Shown here: piece after piece, positions 32,304 through 43,899 of the stretch
Position numbering within the stretch: position 1 is the first letter of the stretch
How the letters are laid out: each line of letters starts with the position of its first letter
The notes under the pieces: model-generated
Databases searched by the model: none
Told to the model about the DNA's origin: nothing
Seen by the model: only the letters and a program-made list of their open reading frames with translations
NCBI GenBank assembly: GCA_964030475.1
Contig: CAXIPT010000021.1
Span: 268,426-332,425, forward strand
Source of the DNA: Tethya wilhelma
Lineage: Eukaryota > Porifera > Demospongiae > Tethyida > Tethyidae
Direction: 5' to 3'
Length of the DNA: 64,000 nucleotides
Translations under genes and position numbers: made by a program

Positions 32304-35300
32304 ATGATGGAAGATGATGAGACATCGCCCTCCAAAGTACTGATGGATCTCTCCCACTTTCTCAGTGACAATGCAGAGAAACTGAGGAGAATGGCCAGTT
32401 CATCCCGATCCAGGCAGCAGTCTGTTTTCTCCAACTGGTCTTACAGAGCGGGAGCCTACAGTATGAGTAGGCTGTCGAGCAGTACGAGTCAGCAGTACGG
32501 TTCATCATCCAATTCTGAAAAGGAAAAAAAAGGTTAGTGAAAACAATAAATAATTTTCTGTACAGCCAATTAATAAAAGTTTCTATTTTGATTGTAATAC
32601 TACACTGGCCTAATAATTCATTTTAACTCTATGTACACTCTTTGTCGTAATTGCTCCTCTTTTGGAGTGCTTAGCTATGTTAGGTAAAATGTATTACATT
32701 TTTGTGTACCGTGACATCTAGACTCTAATTAAAGCAAATTCATTGCATGATACTTTTCAGATATTCTTGCAAGAGCTAATCGTCTTCAACAGTCCCTCAA
32801 ACAAGCTCCACATAAGTCAAAGAAAAGTTGTGATGATGACCATGTGACAAGACGATATGTAGTGCACATCTCATGTAATATTGTACCATTGGCTTGATTT
32901 TAGATCACTGTGTGTGAGATGGATGAAAACGCTCTGGGGGGGTTAAGAAAAGAACAAGAGGGCAGTCCATTGAAATTACAAATGCACAAAGAAGTGACAG
33001 TTATGACTCCTTGTGTACAAAGGCAGCCAATGCACTAAACCTTACAACACTACCTTGTAGCTCGCTTTGCCTTTTCAATGCTACTAGTGGAGCTGTCATT
33101 GCTAACAGTGATCTCGTAATAAACAAGATTACACAGCCTTGGACACTTGGAAACTATCTTTCTTTATTGAAGAAGAGTTCAGTCAATGTTAAAATTGGTG
33201 TGGCATATGTGATTGACTGCAGTCAATCCAGCACAAATTCTGGTAGTGAATCTGGGGAGAATGAACACTATGAATATTCTGTAAGTAACCATTGTACATT
33301 TATATGATAAACTATTATTATGTGGCAATTATAGGCAAAAAGACCCAGGTATGATGGAGACATTGGAGAAGGATCATCGATCATATCGTTTCATGGATCT
33401 ACAAAGGACAATCCTGTTGTTGTGGGCGTAAGTTATTGATTTTATGAGAGGCTATAGAATTTTTGTAAAGTTTTGTTCACTATTTTGATGTAGAACTCAC
33501 ATTACAAGAAACAGGGAGACTGTTCCAATAAAGAGGCAGGACACATTGTGACAATTAGCACTCTAGGTTCGAGAATAATAATTATCATTCATTTGTCTTA
33601 TCACCTTTTGTCTTTATATAGTTCAACAGTTTGATGAGAAAGCCATTTTGGAGGCCACAAATGAGTTCTCTGATGATAGAAAGATAGGAGAGGGTGGACA
33701 GATGGATTAAAACTCACATGTGACAGATGCTTTACAGCCACAGAGGTACCACTTATTAAACCTTTGTACACCTCTCCAAATCCTGACTATTACAGTGCAT
33801 CCACGTCAACTTGTAATTCATTAGTATACAAGAATAAAAAACATTGAAATGTAATGAGACACAGGAATGGCCAAATCATAAAAAAGAAAACAAACAAGTG
33901 GAATGGCTGTTAGAGTGTGTGCAGAATCCTTCTATGGGCTGCATGTAATAGTCTTTTTACTGTGTCAAGTCCTTCATTTCGCCCACAGGAAGAATTCTTT
34001 ACACACTCTAACAGCCATTCCACTTGTTTGTTTTCTTTTTTATGATTTGGCCATTCCTGTGTCTCATTACATTTCAATGTTTTTTATTCTTGTTTGCTCT
34101 AATTTTTTCATAATTCTATCAATGAGTTTGTGCCGTGTGTATCAGTGTGTGTGTCTGACTGAATGCTGAAATGTGTGATGGTACTGAATTTGCAGGACCT
34201 GGCATCACTGCAGGTGGAGCAGTGGCATCACAAAACTTTGTTGCCTTCAGTGCTAAGTTGCTTATTCAATAGTAGCAAGATAGTTATTGAAGAAAGGTAG
34301 AGTTCAGCCAGAGCTCTGGAGTTCAGCACTAGTCAGGTAAGCTGTGAATTCCAAATAACGCACACCTGCCTATGTGGAAAGGGGTCGTCAACTTGAATTC
34401 CCAAGTATTCATGAATAATGCATGAGTTTAGAAATTAATGGCGGCCATATGGAGAAGGCGCTTTCTGTCTTGTATCTAGCGACTGGACGAGAGATATGAA
34501 AAACCGATGGCAAAAGCGACTGAAGACAAAGATACCAAGTTTATTCGTTCAAGAATCAGCTTCTGAAAGCGAGCGGTCTCTGAGAAAAGCCTTGCCAACA
34601 TAGAAGAAGAAGAAGAAGAAGAAGAAGAAGAAGAAGAAGAAGATGGAGAAAATTGGAGGTTTGGCATAGTTTAGTTTGGTACTTTAGCGATGGTTTTAGG
34701 CCATGTTTTTAGGCTTGTTAGAAAGAGAATGAGCTAAATAGCAGCTTGAGAAGCCTTTTAGTGCCAAGCGCTCAGTTTTTGCGGAGTTATTCGCGTGAAT
34801 TTTTGTATTGCGCTAATGGGGCATCCGTGCCATTCCTGTGTACCCAGTACTACCGTACTGGGAATGTATTGCAGGCTGGGACTAGAGCTATAGTTGGAAT
34901 AACTCTATGTACTTCTTCCAAGTCAGACCTAATGGAGCAGTTACGTGCAGAAGTTTCAGCTCTTAGTCGGTAATATATCATGACATTTTATTGAGTATTG
35001 TTGCATGTGTAACTATATAATATTATCATTACTTTGGTTACAGCTGTCGTCATCGGAACCTTGTTGATTTAATGGGGTTTTGTATGTCCCCTCCAGGCTT
35101 CTACACTCATTTATGAGTTCATGGAAAGGGGCAGCCTTCATTTCCAGTTGTATAAGGTATAAACATGTGCAACTTAATCATCGTAAGTATTAGTTGTGCA
35201 ACATTATAGGGGTCTTTACCCTTAACTTGGCAACAACAATCTAGAAACTTGAAAGATGTGTGTAAGGGCTTGGTATGGTTACATAATGCTAATCCTGCTA

Positions 35301-36030
35301 TTCTTCATGGTGACCTAAAAGCGTGAGTTTTATATTAATTTTAATGTCTACTTACAATACTTCTAAATATGTCGTGTATTTCCTTTCATAGAAGCAATGT
35401 TTTAGTGGATAGCAATTTCAATGGCAAAATTGGAGATTTTGGGTTTACTCAGGAAATGCCATATGCTGTCTCTGACATGGTAACGCTTAAGACCGCAAAA
35501 AGTGTAGCCAAAACCCTTGGATATGCAGCTCCAGAAATTGATGTCTGTCGCCATTCTGTCAAAACAGATGTGTACTCATATGGAGTGGTATGTGTTAACT
35601 TACTTGTTGGATTGTATGAATGATTTTATTGCACATTATGTTATCTACATGCATGTATAGATTGTATTGGAAACATATAGTAACTGTCGACCATATGATC
35701 CAAAACGAGACGATCCTCTGTTGGTATGTACATGCACCTACAATACTGCATATAAATGTATGTCTATATTTTCATTGGATAATGATACTATGCAGGTTAA
35801 AACACTTCGATGAAAAGTTGCAAGATGAGACATTATTTGGAAAGATAAAGTGTGATGTTGCTGGACCTATGGCACCATATCTTGTCCAACTGTACCACAA
35901 AATAGTATTCAACTGTCTCAAAAAGCATAGTAACAGGCCACTGAGTCAAGAGGTGTGTTAATATTTATATATTATATTGTAACTTGTAATTAAGGTGTAT
36001 ATAATACTACTTTAGGTCATGAAATGTTGA
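32304..36030 (+). CDS. IRAK-like (TKL) protein kinase gene, many exons, damaged
   Basis: Exons with GT-AG borders: 32304-32532, 32761-32858, 32904-33280, 33335-33427, 33494-33566, from 33622, 34875-34969, 35044-35156, 35210-35322, 35392-35587, 35661-35723, 35796-35952 and 36016-36030. The start is ATG ATG at 32304. The N-terminal 280 or so residues are unrecognised. The kinase part shows FDEKAILEATNEFSDDRKIGEGG (split after the glycine loop by a stop), RHRNLVDLMGFC, LIYEFMERGSLHF, ILHGDLKASNVLVD, KIGDFGFTQE, TLGYAAPE and DVYSYGV. HGD for HRD is seen in IRAK proteins. The glycine-loop exon ends in a stop, and the exon at 34875 has AIVG where VAVK is expected. Frameshifts occur at the G-run 32936-32942, near 35093 and at 35796. 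It could be a decayed paralog or a real gene with sequence errors. Confidence 0.7.
33828..34865 (+). repeat. Hairpin-tailed repeat inside the kinase gene
   Basis: This copy of about 1.04 kb has a slightly diverged palindrome (33828-34092) and a long GAA tract of 13 units (34603-34641). Its right tip lies only 9 bp before a kinase exon. The middle (34105-34330) differs from other copies and could include host sequence. Confidence 0.8.
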
Positions 36031-36391
36031 ACACCACAAATTTCTGACTAATACTCTTATCTATGCAGTGGTATTGGCTTGTGTTGTAAAGCCTTTTTTA
36101 TCTCCATCCAATCATCACTGCCTGGTTTCATAATTACTCAGGTTTAAATTTCTTGTATTTATACGTCTAAATACTTTCAACATTTAAACTTTGTTATCAT
36201 GTCCATTCTAACCAACCAAAAACGGTTTCAACATTCAAAATTTTATATATAATCCAACAATCCAACAATACTTTTATACAAGTAAGACACTGAATCAATT
36301 CAATTCAATCTTGTCACAAAATTACATTCACGATTTAAAATTCAAAATGCTGTGCATGACATTGTGTGCAGTTTATCATTCCATATTTATA
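36031..36391. other. 3' flank of the kinase gene, no further exon seen
   Basis: The sequence is AT-rich. A TATGCAG at about 36067 could be an acceptor for one more exon, but the following frame closes quickly. Confidence 0.35.
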
Positions 36392-36913
36392 ACAAGTAAA
36401 AAAAACATTGGAAATGTAATGAGACACAGGAATGGCTAAATCGTAAAAAGAACGCAAACAAGATGGAATGGCTGTTAGAGTGTGTGCAGAATTCTTCCTG
36501 TATGGGCTGCATTTAACAATCTCCTTATTGAGTCTCTCATTTTGCCCACAGGAAGAATTCCTTACACACTCTTACAGCCATTCCATCTTGTTTGCGTTCT
36601 TTTTTACGATTTAGCCATTTCTGTGTCTCATTACATTTCCAATGTTTTTTTTACTTGTTTGTTCTCATTTTTCCATATTTCTACAAATTACATTTGAGTT
36701 GGTGTGTGTAGCTAGCTACTGAGCTAGTAGTCTGGCAAGCCAGACTCACTGAGCCAGCGGCGGGCTGCTGAGCTGGTACTTGAAGTCACAACTTGTTCAA
36801 GACGGTGTGTAGCCTGCTTGATACTGAAGTGAAACACACATCTCAGTCATTTGGAGGCAGGAGCTGTATCATAAGATTTACTTGTCTTTCTATATGTTAT
36901 GATAGTCAAAGTC
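36392..36913 (+). repeat. Hairpin-tailed repeat, A subfamily, cut by the assembly gap
   Basis: The palindrome (36392-36658) and the first part of the unique region are present, up to the 'TATGTTATGATAGTCAAAGTC' phrase, where the Ns start. Confidence 0.88.
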
Positions 36914-37791
36914 NNNNNNNNNNNNNNNNNNNNNNNNNNNNNNNNNNNNNNNNNNNNNNNNNNNNNNNNNNNNNNNNNNNNNNNNNNNNNNNNNNNNNNN
37001 NNNNNNNNNNNNNNNNNNNNNNNNNNNNNNNNNNNNNNNNNNNNNNNNNNNNNNNNNNNNNNNNNNNNNNNNNNNNNNNNNNNNNNNNNNNNNNNNNNNN
37101 NNNNNNNNNNNNNNNNNNNNNNNNNNNNNNNNNNNNNNNNNNNNNNNNNNNNNNNNNNNNNNNNNNNNNNNNNNNNNNNNNNNNNNNNNNNNNNNNNNNN
37201 NNNNNNNNNNNNNNNNNNNNNNNNNNNNNNNNNNNNNNNNNNNNNNNNNNNNNNNNNNNNNNNNNNNNNNNNNNNNNNNNNNNNNNNNNNNNNNNNNNNN
37301 NNNNNNNNNNNNNNNNNNNNNNNNNNNNNNNNNNNNNNNNNNNNNNNNNNNNNNNNNNNNNNNNNNNNNNNNNNNNNNNNNNNNNNNNNNNNNNNNNNNN
37401 NNNNNNNNNNNNNNNNNNNNNNNNNNNNNNNNNNNNNNNNNNNNNNNNNNNNNNNNNNNNNNNNNNNNNNNNNNNNNNNNNNNNNNNNNNNNNNNNNNNN
37501 NNNNNNNNNNNNNNNNNNNNNNNNNNNNNNNNNNNNNNNNNNNNNNNNNNNNNNNNNNNNNNNNNNNNNNNNNNNNNNNNNNNNNNNNNNNNNNNNNNNN
37601 NNNNNNNNNNNNNNNNNNNNNNNNNNNNNNNNNNNNNNNNNNNNNNNNNNNNNNNNNNNNNNNNNNNNNNNNNNNNNNNNNNNNNNNNNNNNNNNNNNNN
37701 NNNNNNNNNNNNNNNNNNNNNNNNNNNNNNNNNNNNNNNNNNNNNNNNNNNNNNNNNNNNNNNNNNNNNNNNNNNNNNNNNNNNNNNNNNN
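36914..37791. other. Assembly gap (878 N)
   Basis: This is a run of unknown bases. Hairpin-tailed repeats lie on both sides in opposite orientation, a likely reason for the assembly break. Reading frames spanning it are meaningless. Confidence 0.99.
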
Positions 37792-37982
37792 GAAAAAATG
37801 AGAACAAACAAGTGAAAAAAACATTAAAAATGTAATGAGACATAGAATCGTAAAAAGAAAGCAAACAAGATGGAATGGCTGTTTGAGTGTGTAAAGAATT
37901 ATTCCTATGGGCAACATGAGGGACCCACCATGGGAAGAGAGTACTACATGCAGCCCACACAGGAATGATTCTGCACACACAC
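37792..37982 (-). repeat. Hairpin-tailed repeat, B subfamily, half palindrome
   Basis: The copy starts with the family's GAGAACAAACAAGT phrase and covers one arm and the loop of the palindrome. It stops at ATTCTGCACACACA without the return arm. Confidence 0.75.
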
Positions 37983-38227
37983 GTAGCTGCTTTATACTTG
38001 AAACCATAGTTACCTGTGCATACGCAACGCCAAAAGCGTTGCTGCTAATGAGCGGGTGTTTCCGCGGAATAAGGACCAATTACAGCGTATTATATGCATG
38101 GACCAATCAGGCTCCTAGACATATCTTCAAGTTGCTTAGTTACTAAAACTGACAGTTACAGTCTCACTCACCGCTTTGTTGTTGTGTAACCTCGGACTGT
38201 CTCCACTAAAACTGTCACAAACGTCTT

Positions 38228-40076
38228 ATGGCCGACCGTCAAGCAAGAAGTGGAACACTTAGGCCAATTGGGATACAAACCGAATACAAATCACAAACAA
38301 GGAATTATAGAAGCTTGTCAGTGTTACAGTAAGTGCAAATCTTGGGATATTAATTTATTATGTGGTGCATTATTACATCTAGCTACTCATTTAGCACAAA
38401 ATTTTAATAGTTCCATAAAAAAAATTATGCATAGCTAACAATAATTTAATAAAATTTTATTACAATGAAAATTATTACCAATGACAAATCATCTTGCACA
38501 CACAAAACAGAAGCTATCTCTAGCTATGGCTAAACCCTTCAAAGTGAAGCTACAGAAAGCACAGTGTTTGTGCCTTGACTTCAGCACAACAATGTCTGAA
38601 CCACTGTATGGCTTGTGTGTAGCTCTCTCGGATGCAATTGGCTGTCCAGTTGAGTTTATTTTCTTCCCTTTGTTGACCATCGTTGCTGCATGCATTAATG
38701 CTCATGTGAAGGTTAACCCAATAGGTATGAGCCAGCAATTCTGTGGTTCATAATAGCTGCCAACAAAGGTCAAAAGAAAACGGCTGCAATGAAGCTTCTT
38801 AAAAAAACGCTTCTCAAAGTTGAGCTAAATGAAATTAAATAATGGCGAGCATCAAAGGAATCATCCTCATCGAAAGTATCGGATACTCTACCACAGTTGA
38901 TTATTGACAATTTCACTTTGGAGGAACTGCATCATGTCATGAAGAGGAACGGCTGCCAGGTTTTGGGATTATTTGATGAGATGTCCACACTTTATGGACA
39001 ACTGGATTTGTACAAGCAGTCTGGATCAGTGATGGACCGCAAGACACTTATTACTCTAAATGGGGGTAGCTCCTGGTCCAGAAACTACCGAAGTTACAGT
39101 GCATCAATGAATATGACTGTGTTTAATATCTCAGGATTCATTCAACATGCTTTTGTTGAAAAAAAATGCTGCTGTCTAATGATGCATATGGATTCAATGA
39201 TAGGCAGTTATTTGCATTTCCTCCACAACGTGATGTCTTCCTCAAAGACCTAGCTGTACCCATTTCTTCAGACTTTCCATCGCTTACAAGTGTGTACACC
39301 ATACTTCGATACCATCATCAAAAGCCTGTCGAATATGTCATACAAGATGCTGGTCTTGCTGAATTTCAAAACTACAATGATAATCTGGTGACAAGACAGG
39401 GAAAACAGTTCGATGAAAACATTCAAGGCATCCTATCAAAATCACGTGGATTCACTGCTCGTTTGTCCATGGTGTTGTTCGCGCTGGAGCAAGCACTTGA
39501 AATGGTTAACCGAGGTGAGGAGTATGAGGAACAAACTTGGTCAAACGTCATCAGCACAGAGTGTGTACAAGCTGCTGCTACTATCATGGACTACCTTATC
39601 GAAAAAAAGCTAGTCATGATGGACATCAATGAAATAACTGACGCTAACCCTGGGTGTGATTATGCAGTTCCTCATTCAAATCGGTTAAAGAAACTACTTC
39701 TTCTCTCCACTGAAGACAATGACGGTACCATCAGTCCTTCTAATGTGACTCGAAGTCACATTTATAAGCGAGCCAACAGAAGGAAAATATAAGGTTTAAA
39801 AAGGCAATCGAACTGTTCGAGTTAGCAAGTAGCAATGGTTTTGGAGACACCGTAGATCACGTCACACCAACCAAGAGAAGAGTAAAGAAGTTCAGGATAG
39901 CACCATACGATTGGCTGTCTGATGGTGCGAGATCTATTCTTCGAAGTATTAAGATCACAGAAGTGATTGCAGATCATCATTTGCATGCCAAAGCATGGGC
40001 ACATGCTCTGACAGGAGTGAATCAGCTTTGCACGATTCAAACAAAGAGAACTGTAGGATATAGTCGAGGGATATAA
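38228..40076 (+). pseudogene. DUF3987-like protein gene remnant
   Basis: The ATG at 38228 opens a 34-codon stretch ending in a good splice donor (GTAAGTG at 38332). The main body follows in shifting frames: FIFFPLLTIVAACINAHVK (38659-38713), EPAILWFIIAANKGQKKTAA (about 38730-38790), IIDNFTLEELHHVMK with NGCQVLGLFDEMSTLYGQLD (38900-39010), DRKTLITLNGGSSW, FNISGFIQ, GFNDRQLFAFPPQRDVFL and ILSKSRGFTARLSMVLFALEQA (39430-39500). A C-terminal stretch from 39795 ends at TAA 40074-40076. I recognise this wording as the DUF3987 family (primase/helicase-like, also in phages and bacteria); copies occur in aquatic invertebrate genomes. One in-frame stop (after VELNEIK), the A-run 39159-39166 and the stop at 39790 break it. 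Confidence 0.65.
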
Positions 40077-40283
40077 TTAACCTCGCTCAGTAAACAAATC
40101 CCTGCAAAAAGCAACTCTACATAATAATTATATAAGTATAATATGACATGCTAGCTACACATATACATGAAGTTACAATTGTTATCATCATATTAGGTTC
40201 CCTACAAAAAATATAATACATCAAATTAAGAAATATTATTTGTTTATGAAATATTTATATTTTATGTAACATAACTATTTATT

Positions 40284-41307
40284 ACAAGTAAAAAAAAAAA
40301 ACCATTGGAAATGTAATGAGACACAGGAATGGCAAAATCGTAAAAAGAACGCAAACAAGATGGAATGGCTGTTAGAGTGTGTGCAGAATTCTTCCTGTAT
40401 GGGCTGCATTTAACAATCTCCTTATTGAGTCTCTCATTTTGCCCACAGGAAGAATTCCTTACACACTCTACCATCTTGTTTGCGTTCTTTTTACGATTTA
40501 GCCATTCCTGTGTCTCATTACATTTCCAATGTTTTTTTTACTTGTTTGTTCTCATTTTTCCTTATTTCTACAAATTACATTTGAGTTGGTGTGTGTAGCT
40601 AGCTACTGAGCTAGTAGTCTGGCAAGCCAGACTCACTGAGCCACTGCGGCTGAGCTGGTACTTGAAGACTGTCACATTTTGTGTAGCCTGCTTGATACTG
40701 AAGTGAAACACACATCTCAGTCATTTGGAGGCAGGAGCTGTATCATAAGAATTACTAGTCTTTCTATATGTTAAGATAATCAAAGTCCTGATTCATCTCA
40801 GCATTTAATTCCAAATAACGCACACTTTTGTGTGTGGAAAGGGTCGCCAATTCGAATGTTCTAGAAGCTAATGAATTATGCATGAGTGTAGATATTAATG
40901 GCGGCGAGGCGCTTTTTGCCTTGTATCTAGCTACTCAATGAGAGACGCTAAAAACCGATGGCAAAAGCGACTGTACCGGAAGAAACCAAGTTCATTTGTT
41001 CAAGAATCAGCTTCTAAAAGTGGATAGTCTCCGAGAAGAGTTGAGCCAAGATAGAAAAAGAAGAAGAAGAAGAAGAAGAAGAAGAAGATGGAAAAATTGG
41101 AGGTTTGGCATGTTTGTGTTTGTTACTCTAGCGATGTTTATAGGGCATGTTTTTGGGCTCATTAGAAAGAGAAAGAGCTAAATAGTAGCTTTAGAAGCCT
41201 TTTAGTGCTAAGCGCTCAGTTTTTGCAGTTATTCGCGTGAATATTTGTATTGCGCTAATGGGCCATCCGTGCCATTCCTGTGTACCCAGTACTACCGTAC
41301 TGGGAAT
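40284..41307 (+). repeat. Hairpin-tailed repeat, A subfamily, complete
   Basis: This is a full 1024-bp copy with ACAAGTA at the left and CCCAGTACTACCGTACTGGG plus AAT at the right. The right arm of the palindrome lacks the TAACAGCCATTC portion. The GAA tract lies at 41062-41090. Confidence 0.9.
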
Positions 41308-42110
41308 GTGTTGCAAGTTATCTTATAACAACTTTCAACTTAAAAAAATAAGGGGGGGGGGAAGTTCAACACTCACTTGGAATCACAGCAACACTTGAAA
41401 TGCTTAGCCTATAGTCCTACAGGGGACCTTAAACACACTTCAGTACTGTATCAGAGCAGGCTGTAACGTGAATTTCGGCCAGCTATAATTAATCATAAAC
41501 ACCTAGTTTACTGTAACAAGGATACACACAGACACACACACACACACACACACACACAGAGAGATACACACACATACACACACAAATTATAGTTGCAGTC
41601 CTCAATATATGCCACCTGAGACAATCCAACTGAATTTGTTGGAAGTTATACCGCAGAGCATTTTTTCAAAGCAATCACATGCAACTAATAAGTAATCAAG
41701 AATATTCTCTCCTACTTGTAGGCTAAGTACTATCCCCACCAGTATCACAAAAAACGTTAAAAAATACGTAAACTTCCCAGAATCTCTGATCTCAAAATTT
41801 CTAAAATTATGTTTCATATCAGTTGCATGGTACTTGGAATGCGTGTATTTATTAAGTTGTTTTTTAGCTGTCGGCCTATAACTTCATATATAAGGTAGGT
41901 ATCTTGTATTAGGTGTGCACACTCACTATAAGGTTTATAGATGTGTTTCGATCAATGTATATAGTGTGGTAAAAGATTCTTTGCATAATTAAAAATCTAT
42001 TGGAATCATGTGTAAATTAGCCTTAGAGCTATTTAGAGCTAAGAAATTTCTAAAGCAAATCTATATTTAGTGTGGATATGAGCTAATCATATAATATAAC
42101 AGAAACCTCA
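41308..42110. other. Spacer with (CA)n microsatellite, no gene
   Basis: A G-run lies at 41352-41361 and a (CA)n tract at 41529-41585. The remainder is AT-rich without recognisable coding signal. Confidence 0.5.
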
Positions 42111-42114
42111 TTAA

Positions 42115-43351
42115 CTCTTTAGGGCCGGTAGACGGATTTATCCGCACGCGCGTATTCAACGATAGCGTAATCTGCGATTTTTCGCATTTTTTTATTTCTA
42201 GCCATAGCGTTTGAGCTATGAGCTTTAGACTTGCTGTGCAGTTAGGCAAGGAAGCGCTCTACTAAAATACCAAGTAAGAGTCAGGTCTGATTAGTGGGAG
42301 GGGAGATATAGGCTTTAGAGTTCAAAGGTCGCGATCGCGGCGAGATCGTGACCTTTGGTTTTAAACTCACGTTTTTTTCTTAGTGGTTTGCAGGAGAAGC
42401 TTGACGCTAGCTATGGAGGTGCAGGGAGGCCTTAGGCTATACCTGCATGCAAGCGCTTTTGCAGTGCTGCTCTTCAAGCCTAAAGTATGCAGGTCGTTTG
42501 GCGAACTTTGACCCCTTCCGTTTTAGCAAGCTTTTAAAGTTAATAAAAGCAAACCTAGAACTAATTAGATATAGCCATGGCTTAGTACTAGTCTGGCTGG
42601 CCAGACTCTTTGCACGGGGAGAGAAGAGTCTGGGGACATCCGCATATACCGCTTTGTAACAGTGGAATGTAATTTTATCACGTGAAGTCCAATATAATGA
42701 TATTCATTGTTCATTTTGTGACGTTTTGCGTAAATGCACGTGCTTTGCGCACCGTACTACTGTACTAAAGTTGCTGAATGTCGCTGAGTTCCATCCAAGA
42801 CCCTTCTTAGCTAGATTCTTTCTTTTGACTGACCGAATGGAACAAAGAAAGCTTAATCATTGTAGTTTCTCCGCTGATTGCACTTCGAGGGAACACAAAC
42901 TCTTTCTGTATGGACTTGGATGATTTACAAAGACGTTCTTACTATCAAGACAACTTGTTGTTCAACTTTAAGCTTTGAAAAGCAGGGAGAGAAAGAGTAG
43001 TGCCGTCTGAAGAGCCGTTTTAGCTCTCACTGATGTGACGTTTTTACTTTGCACGTGCACATACAAACGTTGAATTACGTCACGTTTAACCACACTGCAA
43101 TCTGATTGGTCATGTCCAGATTTTAGACATCTGTTACAAATCGGTATATACGGGTGTCCCCAGACTCTTCTCTCCCCGTGCGAAGAGTCTGGCCAGCCAG
43201 ACTAGGCTTAGTACAACCATAGCTAAGCTCAACTAGCTACAAAAGAGAGTGGCTAAGGCTAAAGTAAGAACAAAAATGTACAAAAACCAAGGTTAATTAA
43301 ATATTCATAAATTCTTATTAAGTATGCATAATAAATTTAGGCCCTAAAGAG
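42115..43351. mobile_element. TTAA-flanked MITE of the CTCTTTAGGGCC family, with nested insert
   Basis: TTAA lies at 42111-42114 and 43352-43355, with ends CTCTTTAGGGCC / GGCCCTAAAGAG. The internal phrases match 4442-5062 in reverse. Removing the 616-bp insert (42589-43204) and one 10-bp duplication gives about 611 bp, close to the 621 bp of the other copy. Confidence 0.88.
42589..43204. mobile_element. Mutator-like MITE with 10-bp target duplication
   Basis: The inverted repeats of about 60 bp start TAGTCTGGCTGGCCAGACTC. GGCTTAGTAC borders both sides (42579-42588 and 43205-43214). It is a different family from 20788-21490 but has the same TAG...CTA tip logic and a Mutator-like duplication size. 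No coding sequence is recognised. Confidence 0.85.
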
Positions 43352-43355
43352 TTAA

Positions 43356-43899
43356 GATAATTAAATGCAAAATATTGTGTTTGAGTACAAGTTATGCTTG
43401 TAGAATTACAATATTGGGGAATTTGAGGTTAACCTAACTTCCTTTAGTTTTTTGAGTAGGAGAACAGCTAGTTTCTAGATTTAATACACCCCATCAGCTT
43501 TGTCTTGATCTAAACACATCACCATTATCATATGTGGATTTATTGTGTGAATCAAATAATTATATCTCATGCACTTCTTACAGAATTAATTTGAAATAAT
43601 ACTCGATCCTACATGGGGGTAATGTACTCAAAAACTTCATTCAGTTGGCAGAAATGAGTATACAAACATGGAAATGTCTTAACCTTGTCCAATTTTCTTG
43701 TAGCGCTGGCCTCTCATCAAACAGTCTTCGTCTTGTCTCTTTGTATTCTGACGTATGTACTGATTTCAAGCTTTCTTAACATGTTTGACTGCGTATAATG
43801 GCCTTGATAGGTTAGGTATAGTACGTATAATAGAAATTCCAGCATGTTCATTATAAGTTAATTGTATAATAAGCGATACACAAAAAAAAATGAATAATC
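43356..43899. other. No gene recognised
   Basis: This is AT-rich sequence. A TTGTAGCGCTGG near 43700 could be an acceptor for the gene that follows, but no upstream exon is supported. Confidence 0.35.

Noticed and set aside
36793..38079. Very long open frames across the N block on both strands
   Set aside because: They consist almost wholly of unknown bases and carry no information.
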